A DNA stretch of 34,200 nucleotides from Bacillota bacterium (GCA_021792935.1 JAJYTS010000012.1:1-34200); one strand, 5' to 3'. Positions 23,195 to 31,072 are shown, counted from the stretch's first letter. A program made the numbers and translations. The notes: generated by a model not told the origin, from the sequence alone.

Positions 23195-23276
23195 GCGTTT
23201 TTAGGCCTATCTCTTACACTAATGGTAATCTCTCGCGGGGTTGATGCCCCACGCGATTCGCTACAAGGGGGCAGTT

Positions 23277-23777
23277 ATGGAACCGGTGGTGGTGGAAGTA
23301 AAAAGTGTCCTAAGGCAGGGCCTTTCCCTATTGGGCCATATGATGGACACCGTCAATAAACTGGAACCGGGTCAAAGTCTGATTGTTAAGTCGACATTTA
23401 ACCCACGTCCGTTAATGTCGCAAATGAAGAGGCGCGGATATATCATTACTCAAGACAAGGTGGGCAAGATGCTTATTACCACCTTTCGGCCCGGTGAACC
23501 GGGTGCCGAGGTTCAAGGCGCGCCCGGTGAATCGACTGCCGACGTCCCTATTGAGGGGCCCGAAGAGTTCCTGGATAATCGCGGGCTGGTGCCGCCTGAG
23601 CCGATGCAGCGCACTCTGGCCAAGCTGGAGGAGATTCCGGTCGGAACCGTATTGAAAATACATAATGACCGCGTCCCGATTTTTCTTTTGGGCCAACTCG
23701 ATGATGACGGATATCCTTATGAAACAGCGGCCCAATCGGACGGATCGGCGATAGTCCGTATTTTAAAGGCTCATTAG
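23277..23777 (+). CDS. Two-domain DUF2249 protein
   Basis: A 166-residue soluble protein with two DUF2249 domains, a TusA-like small alpha/beta fold often found near denitrification, NO-reduction and terminal-oxidase genes; the biochemical role is unknown. Domain 1 (about residues 5-75) has MMDTVNKLEPGQSLIV, then FNPRPLMSQMKRRGY; domain 2 (about 105-166) has TLAKLEEIPVGTVLKI, then FLLGQLDDDGYPYE. A Pro/Glu/Gly-rich linker joins them. ATG 23277 follows AAGGGGGCAG. It is first in an operon with two polytopic membrane proteins and has a CRP-type site upstream. There are no Cys residues, so sulfur transfer as in TusA is unlikely. Confidence 0.85.
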   Translation: MEPVVVEVKSVLRQGLSLLGHMMDTVNKLEPGQSLIVKSTFNPRPLMSQMKRRGYIITQDKVGKMLITTFRPGEPGAEVQGAPGESTADVPIEGPEEFLDNRGLVPPEPMQRTLAKLEEIPVGTVLKIHNDRVPIFLLGQLDDDGYPYETAAQSDGSAIVRILKAH

Positions 23778-23797
23778 CGAAACTAGGTGGGTTTTTC

Positions 23798-25066
23798 ATG
23801 GAACAGCGGCCAGACGCGCCGGCTTATAAACCAACGGTAAATATTGAGCAGGCTCCGCGAATGGCGGTGCCTTTCTTATATGTGTTGTCCGCGTACGGCT
23901 TCTTGGTAGCGGCCGCGATTTTCGTGATTCGGGAATCTCATTGGTTGGCGTTTGGCATTTGGGGCAACCCCATGGTGATACTCACCGTCCACCTGTTGAC
24001 AGTGGGGTTTTTGTCGATGACCGCAATGGGCGTTTTGAGCCAATGGATCCCGGTTGTATTTGACGTTGATGCTTTATCCTTGAAGCGGGCCACCATCGTT
24101 TTTTTAGGCTACTTGCTGGGGATTTTGGGGTTCGTGGTCAGTTTGTCCGCCCAACGGTGGTCTCTTCTAGCGGCAAGCGCCAGCTTGTTGGCGCTGGTCA
24201 TTATTGTGTGGAGCGGCTTGGTGATCCGCCAGCTTAATAGCTCAGCTAAACCTCGCGATTCCGTGTACCTTGGCATTGTGGCGGCGGTCATCGGATTTAA
24301 TTTGGTCTGGATATTCGGCGTATTTATGGCACTTTCATTTTTGGGTTGGTGGCCCGAATTCGCGGTGTTGCCGGTCCATATCGCGACGGCGCTGGTGGGG
24401 TGGCTAGGGCTTTTGGTGTTGTCGATTCAGCAAAAGCTTAATCCGATGTTTTCCATGTCGCGGGCAGAAGGGATTCGCTTGGGATTGCCCATTTATCCGG
24501 CAATGGCCGGCGTGCTGGCAGCCTGGTTATCTTTAGCCGTGGGTCAAATCGCGCTGAGGATCGGTGCCGGTCTTTGGGTCTTAGCCGCGATTATATCCGT
24601 CGTGCAATCTATTCGGGTGATTAGACAAGGGAAGGCCAAGGCATTTGATCCCGTGTTTTTAGGAGTCGGGGCGGCATGGATGTTGCTGACAGCGGGTGCC
24701 GTAATGGCGGCTTGGCTTAATCCCTTGGCCGTTCTGCTAGCGTTTTGGGGGCTGTTTACTTTAATATTTAGCTATCAATCTCGCATTTTCCCGTTTATCG
24801 TGGCGGTGGCGGTTGCCCGCCGTCTTCCCGGCCCCATCTATAAGGCCTTTTTTATGGCGCAGGCTATGCACGCGAAGAAGCAGCCGCTGGCAGTGGGACT
24901 GTTGGGAATCGTGGGTGCCCTCTTTATGATGGTAGGGCGGATTCAGCACCAGCCGTTCTGGATGGCTATGAGCGGCGGGGTGGCGTTGTTGATGGTGCTC
25001 TCACAAATTACTAACTTAACCATGGCCATGGTTCAGGGACGAAAGAAGGCACCGCAGCGCCCGTGA
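23798..25066 (+). CDS. Polytopic membrane protein, heme-copper-oxidase-I/NnrS-like (copy 1)
   Basis: A 422-residue membrane protein with about twelve hydrophobic segments. Two segments resemble the heme-ligand helices of oxidase subunit I and NnrS: VHLLTVGFLSMTAMGVLSQWIPVVFDVD with His65, and LPVHIATALVGWLGLLVLSI with His194 followed by G-W-x-G-L. It lacks the clustered histidines of a catalytic heme-copper centre, so heme binding is a suggestion only. NnrS-type proteins relate to nitric oxide metabolism. It starts 20 bases after the DUF2249 gene and overlaps the next gene by 4 bases. The next gene is a paralogue with the same two His positions. I cannot give a specific function. Confidence 0.7.
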   Translation: MEQRPDAPAYKPTVNIEQAPRMAVPFLYVLSAYGFLVAAAIFVIRESHWLAFGIWGNPMVILTVHLLTVGFLSMTAMGVLSQWIPVVFDVDALSLKRATIVFLGYLLGILGFVVSLSAQRWSLLAASASLLALVIIVWSGLVIRQLNSSAKPRDSVYLGIVAAVIGFNLVWIFGVFMALSFLGWWPEFAVLPVHIATALVGWLGLLVLSIQQKLNPMFSMSRAEGIRLGLPIYPAMAGVLAAWLSLAVGQIALRIGAGLWVLAAIISVVQSIRVIRQGKAKAFDPVFLGVGAAWMLLTAGAVMAAWLNPLAVLLAFWGLFTLIFSYQSRIFPFIVAVAVARRLPGPIYKAFFMAQAMHAKKQPLAVGLLGIVGALFMMVGRIQHQPFWMAMSGGVALLMVLSQITNLTMAMVQGRKKAPQRP

Positions 25067-26346
25067 CTTTCAAAAGGGTAAAAAATCTTAAGGTAGGCCG
25101 TGCCTTTACACACCACACCTCACCCATGGCGACGCCGTTCTTGTTTTGGGCCACTGGTGTCATAGGGATTGTGGCAGGCTTGGGGCGGCTGGTCTCCGCA
25201 CGCCAACTTCTCTTGTTGGGGGTGGTGGGTTCCGGCCCCATTATCTCCGCCACCCATCTTTTTACTTTGGCCGGCTTCACCATGGTGATGATGGGGGCTT
25301 TATATCAACTAACCCCGGTGTTGTTTGACTGTGATCCCCTTCCCTTCTGGCGTGTATTTGTTCAGTGGGCGCTATATTCGGCCGGGGTGGGGTTGTTTGT
25401 TATCAGCCTGTCAGGCCATTGGTTTATCGGCACGTTGACGGGCGCGGCCGGTCTGGTGGCGGGATTAATCCTTTACGTGATTAATTTTTGGGAACGGGTG
25501 CGCCGTCGTTCCACCTGGAATCTGACCGCTTGGTTTTTTATCTCCGCGGTTTTTTACTTAAGCCTCACCATTATCGTGGGTGGCCTGGTGGCGATTCACT
25601 ACACTACCGGGTTGCTGCCGTTCCCCAATGAATTGGCCATTCATCTTACCATCGCGTTAGGCGGATGGTTCGGCTTGCTCATGGTGGGCGCCAGTTTTCG
25701 CCTCTGGAATATGTTTGGGCGTCTGCACCATGAGCCGCGCTATTGGGCCTTGACCGCAATTTTGATCCATTTGGCCATTTGGGTAATGGTGGCCGGAGAT
25801 CTGAGCCAATTGTCATGGCTTAGCCGGGTAGGATGGGGGCTTCAGTTGGCCGCCTTTATCTTTTATAGTATTGATGTCGCCCAAGGAGGACTGTTCGATC
25901 GGCGCACCATGAAAGATCCCGCCCTGCGCGCTTTATTCGCCGCCATGTTTTTCTTGCTCCTATGGGAGGTATTGGGGAGTGCGGGCCTTTTTGGCCAAGT
26001 GCGGGGCGTATGGATTGAGGCGTTGTTAGCCTACGGATTAGGCTGGGTCGGGATGACTTTCATGGGATTCGCGCAGAAGATTGTCCCGTTTATTATCTGG
26101 CTGCACCGCTACGCCTACGTGCGGGGCAAGGGGAAAATGCCACGGCTTGACGATATTTTGATACCGGCTTGGGCGTATGGGCCGATTGTGGGCGCGACCG
26201 CGGGTCTCGTAGGGCTTCTTTTGGGATTGTGGGCTCACTGGGACTGGCTTTTGACGGCGGGCATTATTTTAGAAATGGCGGGATGGTTGTCATTGTTGGC
26301 CGTAGGAGTGCGAGTGGTTCGAGGTCCGCATCGCCGGCCACAATAG
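25063..26346 (+). CDS. Polytopic membrane protein, heme-copper-oxidase-I/NnrS-like (copy 2)
   Basis: A 427-residue paralogue of the preceding protein, with about twelve hydrophobic segments. THLFTLAGFTMVMMGALYQLTPVLFDCD carries His65 and LAIHLTIALGGWFGLLMVGA carries His194, identical positions to copy 1. Additional histidines (RLHHEPRYW, IIWLHRYAYVRGKGKMPRL) occur only here, so the two copies may have divided roles. The GTG start lies in the GTGA overlap with copy 1, so expression is coupled. Function unknown; the family context (DUF2249, Crp/Fnr regulator) suggests respiration or nitric oxide handling. Confidence 0.7.
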   Translation: MTFKRVKNLKVGRAFTHHTSPMATPFLFWATGVIGIVAGLGRLVSARQLLLLGVVGSGPIISATHLFTLAGFTMVMMGALYQLTPVLFDCDPLPFWRVFVQWALYSAGVGLFVISLSGHWFIGTLTGAAGLVAGLILYVINFWERVRRRSTWNLTAWFFISAVFYLSLTIIVGGLVAIHYTTGLLPFPNELAIHLTIALGGWFGLLMVGASFRLWNMFGRLHHEPRYWALTAILIHLAIWVMVAGDLSQLSWLSRVGWGLQLAAFIFYSIDVAQGGLFDRRTMKDPALRALFAAMFFLLLWEVLGSAGLFGQVRGVWIEALLAYGLGWVGMTFMGFAQKIVPFIIWLHRYAYVRGKGKMPRLDDILIPAWAYGPIVGATAGLVGLLLGLWAHWDWLLTAGIILEMAGWLSLLAVGVRVVRGPHRRPQ

Positions 26347-26365
26347 CGGCGGATGAGATTCTGAT

Positions 26366-26381
26366 TGTGACCGGCATCACG
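26366..26381 (+). promoter_or_regulatory. CRP-type site 2, upstream of the unknown small gene
   Basis: TGTGA-CCGGCA-TCACG matches the CRP consensus in 9 of 10 defined bases. A poor -10-like TAAGGT (26403-26408) begins 21 bases later. Confidence 0.45.
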
Positions 26382-26427
26382 ATTGTTTCTCGCATTGCTG
26401 GTTAAGGTGTTGTTAGGGGAAAAGGCG

Positions 26428-26775
26428 GTGGTCTCTTTGGTTCGACTGAAGTCGACAAAATGGATCCACGAGGCATGGGAATTGCGCTTTGCGGTGCGTG
26501 AAGGCGTCTATTTTCTGGAGGACTATCCGGTGCGCGTGACGCATCTCGCCTATACCGACGATATGGAGTTGCGCCAGGCCTTAGAGACGGTAGTCACCGG
26601 ATTCTTGCACCGTCATATGCGGCGGGGGGCGGTGCCGCCTCACGCCATGGTCATGGACTGGGCTCGGGCTCATCGCCTTTCCGAGGGGGCGGCTCCCGAG
26701 GTGATTAGCGCCTGCGCCAAATTGAACAGTACGCTATTGCATGGCGTCGGACCGTCTATCTCCAATTACTTTTGA
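26428..26775 (+). CDS. Hypothetical protein, 115 residues
   Basis: I do not recognise this protein. It is soluble and mildly basic with several Trp and His residues (STKWIHEAWELRF, FLHRHMRRGAVPPHAMVMDWARAH) and a single Cys. The segment FLEDYPVRVTHLAYTDDMELRQALETVV looks like two strands and a helix. The start GTG 26428 follows AGGGGAAAAGGC; the frame extends 15 codons further but without a ribosome site. It lies between the membrane-protein operon and the second DUF2249 gene, with a CRP-type site upstream, and may serve the same process. Confidence 0.6.
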   Translation: MVSLVRLKSTKWIHEAWELRFAVREGVYFLEDYPVRVTHLAYTDDMELRQALETVVTGFLHRHMRRGAVPPHAMVMDWARAHRLSEGAAPEVISACAKLNSTLLHGVGPSISNYF

Positions 26776-26850
26776 CCCGGAATATCGTGGCGATGGGTTG
26801 ATGCCGATTGGGCACACACGTATACTAGCCCATTGAGGGAGGTGACGGAG

Positions 26851-27072
26851 TTGAAGGAATTGGATGTGCGTCCTATTTTGGAGGCTGGCGGCGAGCCGTT
26901 TAATGACATTATGGAGTTTGTGGACGCTCTCGAACCTGGGGAATCCTTTCGCATTTGGGCCACTTTTAAGCCCGAGCCTCTCTTTGCCATCATGGCGTCC
27001 AAGGGCTACCGGGGCGAGGCCCAGGAGACGGAGGACGGGAGTTGGGCGGTTGATTTCGCGCCGGAGGATTAA
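26851..27072 (+). CDS. Single-domain DUF2249 protein
   Basis: A 73-residue DUF2249 protein consisting of one domain: FNDIMEFVDALEPGESFRIWATFKPEPLFAIMASKGY, followed by a short acidic end. It matches domain 1 of the larger DUF2249 protein 3.5 kb upstream (LEPGxS, P-x-P-L, K/R-G-Y at the same spacing). The start TTG 26851 follows GGGAGGTGA (26837-26845); it is out of frame with its neighbours. It lies 75 bases after the hypothetical gene and 81 bases before the Crp/Fnr gene. Function unknown. Confidence 0.8.
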   Translation: MKELDVRPILEAGGEPFNDIMEFVDALEPGESFRIWATFKPEPLFAIMASKGYRGEAQETEDGSWAVDFAPED

Positions 27073-27106
27073 CCGTAATGAGAAAAGGGGCGAGAGAAAA
27101 CGATCG

Positions 27107-27136
27107 TTCGCACTGGGCACCAACTGGCCATATAAT
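27107..27136 (+). promoter_or_regulatory. Candidate promoter of the Crp/Fnr gene
   Basis: A perfect TATAAT (27131-27136) lies 17 bases before ATG 27154. A weak -35, TTCGCA (27107-27112), is 18 bases upstream of it. The resulting 5' leader would be about 10-12 bases, just enough for the GGGGGTGA ribosome site. Confidence 0.5.
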
Positions 27137-27153
27137 GGTGCGGGGGTGAACAT

Positions 27154-27810
27154 ATGCCGCTAAATGATCTTCAGATACCGCTATTAAAACTGATCCCGGA
27201 TGCCAGCCGTTCTGACATTCTCGTGATCCGACGCTACCAGTCGGGGGAGCGAATATTTGAGCAAGACGACCCCACCACCGGACTATGGTTTGTGATGGAC
27301 GGGCGCGTCGCGATTGAACGCATTGGAGCCGATGGCAATTTAACCACGACTGGGGTGTGGATTGCTGGGGATATTGTTGGCATTGCGGGTCTGTGGGATC
27401 GTTCCGGCTATCCAGGGTCCGCGCGGGCTCTTTCCAACCCCACCGTGATGGGCTGGATTGCGCGCGAAGTCGTTTTGCGCTTGCACCAAGAGTTACCGCA
27501 GTTTGGGTTGGAGATTAGCCGCATGTTGGCGGAGCGGCTGCGATATGTGCAGGAAGCGGTCTCGAGCCGCCAAGGGCGTCCAATCGTCAATCAGGTGGCG
27601 TCGGTATTGTTGACGCTATCGTCGCGCATGGGTCCACTCATTGCATTGACGCATGAAGATTTGGCGCATATTATTGGCACCCATCGTGAAACGGTCAGCC
27701 GCGCTTTGCAGGAACTGACCCGCGAGGGTGCTGTTAATTCTCGTCACGGTGCCATCGATATCGTTGACCGCCATAAGCTGGAAGATTGGAGTATGGCGTC
27801 TGACAAGTAG
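27154..27810 (+). CDS. Crp/Fnr-family transcription regulator
   Basis: A 218-residue regulator with an N-terminal cyclic-nucleotide-binding-like beta roll (about 20-110: YQSGERIFEQDDPTTGLWFVMDGRVAIER), a dimer helix (115-140) and a C-terminal winged helix (145-210). The recognition helix is GTHRETVSRALQELTREGAV; Arg178, Glu179 and Arg183 correspond to the base-contacting Arg180, Glu181 and Arg185 of E. coli CRP, which read TGTGA. The protein has no Cys, so it is not an FNR-type iron-sulfur oxygen sensor. The cAMP-contacting Arg-Ser of CRP is not evident; RSGYPGSARAL is at that place. It probably senses another ligand, such as heme-bound NO or CO. Four CRP-type sites lie around it. Confidence 0.9.
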   Translation: MPLNDLQIPLLKLIPDASRSDILVIRRYQSGERIFEQDDPTTGLWFVMDGRVAIERIGADGNLTTTGVWIAGDIVGIAGLWDRSGYPGSARALSNPTVMGWIAREVVLRLHQELPQFGLEISRMLAERLRYVQEAVSSRQGRPIVNQVASVLLTLSSRMGPLIALTHEDLAHIIGTHRETVSRALQELTREGAVNSRHGAIDIVDRHKLEDWSMASDK

Positions 27811-27857
27811 CAGCCGGCGGAATGCACGTAAACCGGGCGTGGTGCAGCCAATTTTTC

Positions 27858-27873
27858 CGTGACAACCGTCACA
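27858..27873 (+). promoter_or_regulatory. CRP-type site 3, upstream of tpx
   Basis: CGTGA-CAACCG-TCACA matches the consensus in 9 of 10 defined bases and is extended by CAATTTTT/AAAAATTG flanks. TATGAT (27895-27900), five of six -10 matches, begins 21 bases later: class II geometry. Confidence 0.6.
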
Positions 27874-27996
27874 AAAATTGCCCATATCTGGATCTATGAT
27901 GACAGCATCCTTAGATCCTGGGCTATGTTCTTGCGTTGGTTGGTGGTAGGGCTTTTCTGGGTAGGGAAATGACGATGTGATGATGGAGGCGGAATG

Positions 27997-28527
27997 ATGG
28001 CTGAAACTGAAATCCCGCGTTTTGTGACGTTTACGGGTGCGCGCATGGCTATCGAAGGACCCCAAATTCGAGTGGGCGATGCAGCCCCTGGATTTTCTTT
28101 GGTCAACGGTAAGCTGGAAGCGGTGTCGCTGAACGATTTTCAAGGTCGGATACTGCTCTTGGCGGCGGTGCCTTCACTGGACACGGGCGTTTGTGACATG
28201 GAAACGCGCCGTTTTGAAAAAGCGGTAGCGGAGTTGGATGACCGCATCGCCTATGTGACTGTGTCGATGGATCTTCCGTTTGCGCAAGCGCGGTGGTGTG
28301 GTGCCGCCGAGGCTCATCGCGTCGTGACCCTAAGCGATTACAAGCACCATCTTTTTGGCAAGGACTATGGGGTATATATTCCCGAGTTGGGACTCTTGGC
28401 GCGGTCGGTGTTTGTGATTGATGCTAAAGGCGTGGTGCGGTACGTGGAAATCGTGCCGGAAGTCACCCATGAGCCTAACTACGATGCGGCCCTAAATAAG
28501 GCTAAGGAATTGGCGGCGGCGTTGTAA
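27997..28527 (+). CDS. tpx: Thiol peroxidase
   Basis: A 176-residue atypical 2-Cys peroxiredoxin that reduces hydrogen peroxide and alkyl peroxides with thioredoxin. The peroxidatic Cys66 is in AVPSLDTGVCDMETRRF and the resolving Cys101 in FAQARWCGAAEAHRV, spaced as in E. coli Tpx. The C-terminal SVFVIDAKGVVRYVEIVPEVTHEPNY is the family end. Two adjacent ATGs (27994, 27997) are possible; the second has better spacing from GGAGG (27985-27989). A CRP-type site and -10 box stand upstream, and a stable hairpin follows the gene. Confidence 0.95.
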   Translation: MAETEIPRFVTFTGARMAIEGPQIRVGDAAPGFSLVNGKLEAVSLNDFQGRILLLAAVPSLDTGVCDMETRRFEKAVAELDDRIAYVTVSMDLPFAQARWCGAAEAHRVVTLSDYKHHLFGKDYGVYIPELGLLARSVFVIDAKGVVRYVEIVPEVTHEPNYDAALNKAKELAAAL

Positions 28528-28528
28528 T

Positions 28529-28556
28529 CGAACGCCACCGATGTGGTGGCGGTTCG
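28529..28556 (+). terminator. Hairpin after tpx
   Basis: CGAACGCCACC (28529-28539) pairs with GGTGGCGGTTCG (28545-28556) with one bulged base. It begins at the tpx stop. There is no T-run after it. Confidence 0.55.
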
Positions 28557-28695
28557 GACAACGGCTTTCATTGGGCGGCGTATACAAATCATGGACAATA
28601 TGGGGGGTTTGGTTCCGACTGGTGCCCAGACCCTCTTTTTTGCGCCAACCGCTGCGTTAGGGTGGCTGTTGGATTGAGAAAAAGGAGGAGATTTC

Positions 28696-29130
28696 ATGGA
28701 TTTGACCTTTCACGTGCGGGCGGATTGGAACGGGGTCGGTAAAGAAGGCGAGGGAAAGATGCAGGCTGGGGGACAGGACATCGCCTACAGCGCCCCGGCT
28801 AGTATGGGAGGAAAGGGCGTCGGCACCAATCCGGAGGAATTATTGCTCTCAGGGGTGACAGCCTGTTACAGCGGCACTCTTATGCGCATTCTAAGCCGTC
28901 AGGGACTTCCCGGTTCGGCGGTCACCATTGACACCGAGGGCCTCATCACCGATTATCCCGGGCATGCTGTATTTTCCGGCATTACTGTTAATCCCACCAT
29001 TGTGGGGGGCGACCCGTCGCGCTTGCAGGATTATGAGGCGGCGGCGGAGTCGGCTCGTGAGCAGTGCTTTATTGGACGGGTGGTGCGGGACTATTTGCGA
29101 TACGCGGTAGGAAAAGTCATGGTACAGTAG
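28696..29130 (+). CDS. OsmC-family peroxidase
   Basis: A 144-residue OsmC/Ohr-family thiol peroxidase that detoxifies organic hydroperoxides. The two redox cysteines are Cys57 in TNPEELLLSGVTACYSGTLMRIL and Cys124 in SAREQCFIGRVVRDY. The NPEEL motif before the first Cys is standard; F-I-G-R after the second Cys replaces the C-P-x-S-R of many OsmC proteins, nearer to YhfA/SACOL1771-like branches. AAAGGAGGAG precedes ATG 28696. It follows tpx by 168 bases and is likely part of the same stress island. Confidence 0.9.
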   Translation: MDLTFHVRADWNGVGKEGEGKMQAGGQDIAYSAPASMGGKGVGTNPEELLLSGVTACYSGTLMRILSRQGLPGSAVTIDTEGLITDYPGHAVFSGITVNPTIVGGDPSRLQDYEAAAESAREQCFIGRVVRDYLRYAVGKVMVQ

Positions 29131-29155
29131 AGGCGGAAGGAAAGGGGTGTCCACC

Positions 29156-29338
29156 GTGGCTATTGGGGTTGGCGCACGGGTGTTTGACCCGCGGCTGGAC
29201 GATGGCCAACGTGCCGGGACGGTGATTTATGTCCATGTGAATCCGGTCTGACTGATGCGAACATTGGTCGTCCGGTGGCACGACGATATGACCGAGGAAG
29301 AACTGGAAGAAATTGAATTCGGCCCGCTGGAAGACTAG
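29156..29338 (+). pseudogene. Small ORF interrupted by in-frame TGA
   Basis: GTG 29156, after GGAAAGGGG, opens a frame of 60 sense codons (before TAG at 29336-29338) that is broken by a TGA at 29249-29251 (codon 32). The first half reads VGARVFDPRLDDGQRAGTV, then IYVHVNPV; the second half reads RTLVVRWHDDMTEEELEEI, then EFGPLED. Together they look like one small beta-barrel-like protein (a turn DDGQRAGTV, strand VVVRW, acidic end). The TGA could be a recent mutation, a sequencing error or recoding; an ATG at 29255 without a ribosome site could restart translation. Not recognised as a known family. Confidence 0.55.
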
Positions 29339-29412
29339 CGTTGGGGTCTGAGTGGTGTTGGCAAGGGCGCGCCTTCATGGGCGCGGCTCCTCTGTTCGAT
29401 GAGGTGGTATAA

Positions 29413-29772
29413 GTGGAAATTACGATTGGGCGGATCGGTTCGCCAACGATAGACGGAGTGCAGCGAATTCTTGTTGACCGTCTATGGCCACGGGGGGTGG
29501 CCAAGGTCACCGCGCCCTGGGATGTTTGGCTGAAGGAACTTGCCCCCACCACGGAATTGCGTAAATGGTACGGTCATGAGGCGGTGCGCTACCAGGAATT
29601 CCGCGAACGCTACTGGCAGGAATTGATTGAACAGCCAGTTGAGCCGCAGGAGCGGATTATCACGTTGGCCAAGAGCCATCCTGTCATGTTGCTGACGGCC
29701 ACGTCCCATTTAGAGGCGAGCCATCTTCCAATTCTGCGCGATTATTTGCTGAATCTTGGTGAAGAAGCCTAA
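29413..29772 (+). CDS. DUF488-family (YeaO-like) protein
   Basis: A 119-residue DUF488 protein. The signature RILVDRLWPRG is followed by APWDVWLKELAPTTELRKWYGH and the C-terminal VMLLTATSHLEASHLPILRDYL, where many relatives have a Cys (LLCxE) that is here Thr-Ala-Thr. Family function is unknown; members often occur near redox and stress genes. GTG 29413 has GAGGTGG at 29401-29407. It sits between the broken small ORF and the TDT transporter. Confidence 0.88.
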   Translation: MEITIGRIGSPTIDGVQRILVDRLWPRGVAKVTAPWDVWLKELAPTTELRKWYGHEAVRYQEFRERYWQELIEQPVEPQERIITLAKSHPVMLLTATSHLEASHLPILRDYLLNLGEEA

Positions 29773-30031
29773 AATGGGTCCTTAAGAGGCTTTGGTGTCG
29801 GAGGGTGGCTTGGAGGTGGGCCGGTGTCTGTCTGTGGATGTTGAGAGAAGGACTTGACACATCACATGGCCAGGGCGGCAGCATATGGGGGTCCATTTTT
29901 TTTGACTGGAAGTTGGTCTCCCTGGGGGAAGAGCCCGTATAATTTTGCTTTGGCAACCAAGCGCGGGGGCCTGGCGGAATGCGCGCTACGATGACAACGT
30001 ACCTGGGCTCGTTTCAGGAAAGGGGCTAACG

Positions 30032-31072
30032 ATGGGGCTGACAGATAAACGATTTTATACAGCGTATTTTGCTTCCGTGATGGCAACCGGGATTGTGTCG
30101 ACCGCCATGTTCATCTATCACCAGATTTGGCTGTCAGATATATTGTTGGCGATTGGCGTGGGATTATACCTGGTGTTGTGGTACGCCTATGCTGGGCGGC
30201 TGGTTCTAGCCCCCCGGGAAATGTGGCGGAATCTTACCGATCCTTCTACGACTTTTGGGTTTTTTACCATCGTCGCGGGTTCCAATGTTTTAGCGGTGCG
30301 CTTCATGCTGGCGCACTGGGTGGGGCTCTCGGTGGTGTTTGGCACCATTGGTCTCGTGAGCTGGGCTGTCTTGTTCTATACGGTGATGACCGCGTTGATT
30401 ACGGGACCGGCGGCCGATCTTACCTCCGTCAACGGTGGGTGGCTCATTGCCATTGTGGCCGAACAGTCTATCGCCACCTATCTTGCCTCGATGATTGGCG
30501 TGGTCCCTGGCCATGTGACCATCTTGTTTTTGGCCTCTGCCACTTTTTGGGCCATGGGCCTCATCCTTTATCTCGTGTTTATCGCCTTTATTATGAATCG
30601 CCTCTTGTTTCAGACCATAGACCCGCAAGACATGCAGCCTCCTTACTGGATTAATATGGGCGCCACCGCGATCAGCGTGTTGGCTAGCTCCCGGTTATTG
30701 GCGGTCCCCGTACATACCACCATCTTGGTAACCTTGCGCCCCTTTTTGGAAGGCGGCACTCTGATGTTTTGGGCCTGGGGCAGCTGGTGGATCCCGCTGT
30801 TGGTGATCTTGGGGATTTGGAAGTACTGGCGGGGGCACGAGCCTATCGCCTATCATCCCGCCCAATGGAGCATTGTCTTCCCGTTGGGAATGTACGGGAC
30901 CGCCACCACCGCCATGTCGAAGATTCAAGGCTTTCTCCCTTTGCACTGGGTCGGCGAGGGCTTCGCTTGGATTTCCCTGGGGGCATGGACCTTGGTGGCG
31001 GTATTGGGACTGAGACATATGCGGCAGCGAAGCCAAGTGCCCGCCAACCAGGCGCTGTCGTTGGAACAGTAG
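30032..31072 (+). CDS. TDT-family (TehA/SLAC1-like) membrane transporter
   Basis: A 346-residue protein with ten hydrophobic segments, of the tellurite-resistance/dicarboxylate transporter family (TehA, Mae1, Ssu1, SLAC1). Marks are FYTAYFASVMATGIVSTAMFIY at the start, the paired FFTIVAGSNVLAVRFML and WAVLFYTVMTALIT, and the late WSIVFPLGMYGTATTAM. Relatives export tellurite, sulfite, malate or nitrate; the substrate is not readable, though sulfite or nitrate would suit the molybdenum genes next door. ATG 30032 follows AGGAAAGGGG; the frame runs 29 codons further upstream across a TATAAT box (29938-29943) and is rejected. A strong terminator follows. Confidence 0.88.
   Translation: MGLTDKRFYTAYFASVMATGIVSTAMFIYHQIWLSDILLAIGVGLYLVLWYAYAGRLVLAPREMWRNLTDPSTTFGFFTIVAGSNVLAVRFMLAHWVGLSVVFGTIGLVSWAVLFYTVMTALITGPAADLTSVNGGWLIAIVAEQSIATYLASMIGVVPGHVTILFLASATFWAMGLILYLVFIAFIMNRLLFQTIDPQDMQPPYWINMGATAISVLASSRLLAVPVHTTILVTLRPFLEGGTLMFWAWGSWWIPLLVILGIWKYWRGHEPIAYHPAQWSIVFPLGMYGTATTAMSKIQGFLPLHWVGEGFAWISLGAWTLVAVLGLRHMRQRSQVPANQALSLEQ

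Noticed and set aside
23156-23359. Small plus-strand frame starting with a hydrophobic segment before the DUF2249 gene
   Set aside because: It contains the CRP-type site and runs out of frame into the DUF2249 coding region; no ribosome site.
29854-29886. TTGACA as a -35 for the TDT gene
   Set aside because: No -10-like hexamer lies 16-18 bases downstream (nearest GCATAT at 21), so it is probably chance.
29945-30031. 29-residue extension of the TDT transporter
   Set aside because: It is hydrophilic, begins next to a TATAAT box and lacks a ribosome site, while ATG 30032 has AGGAAAGGGG and a typical family start.
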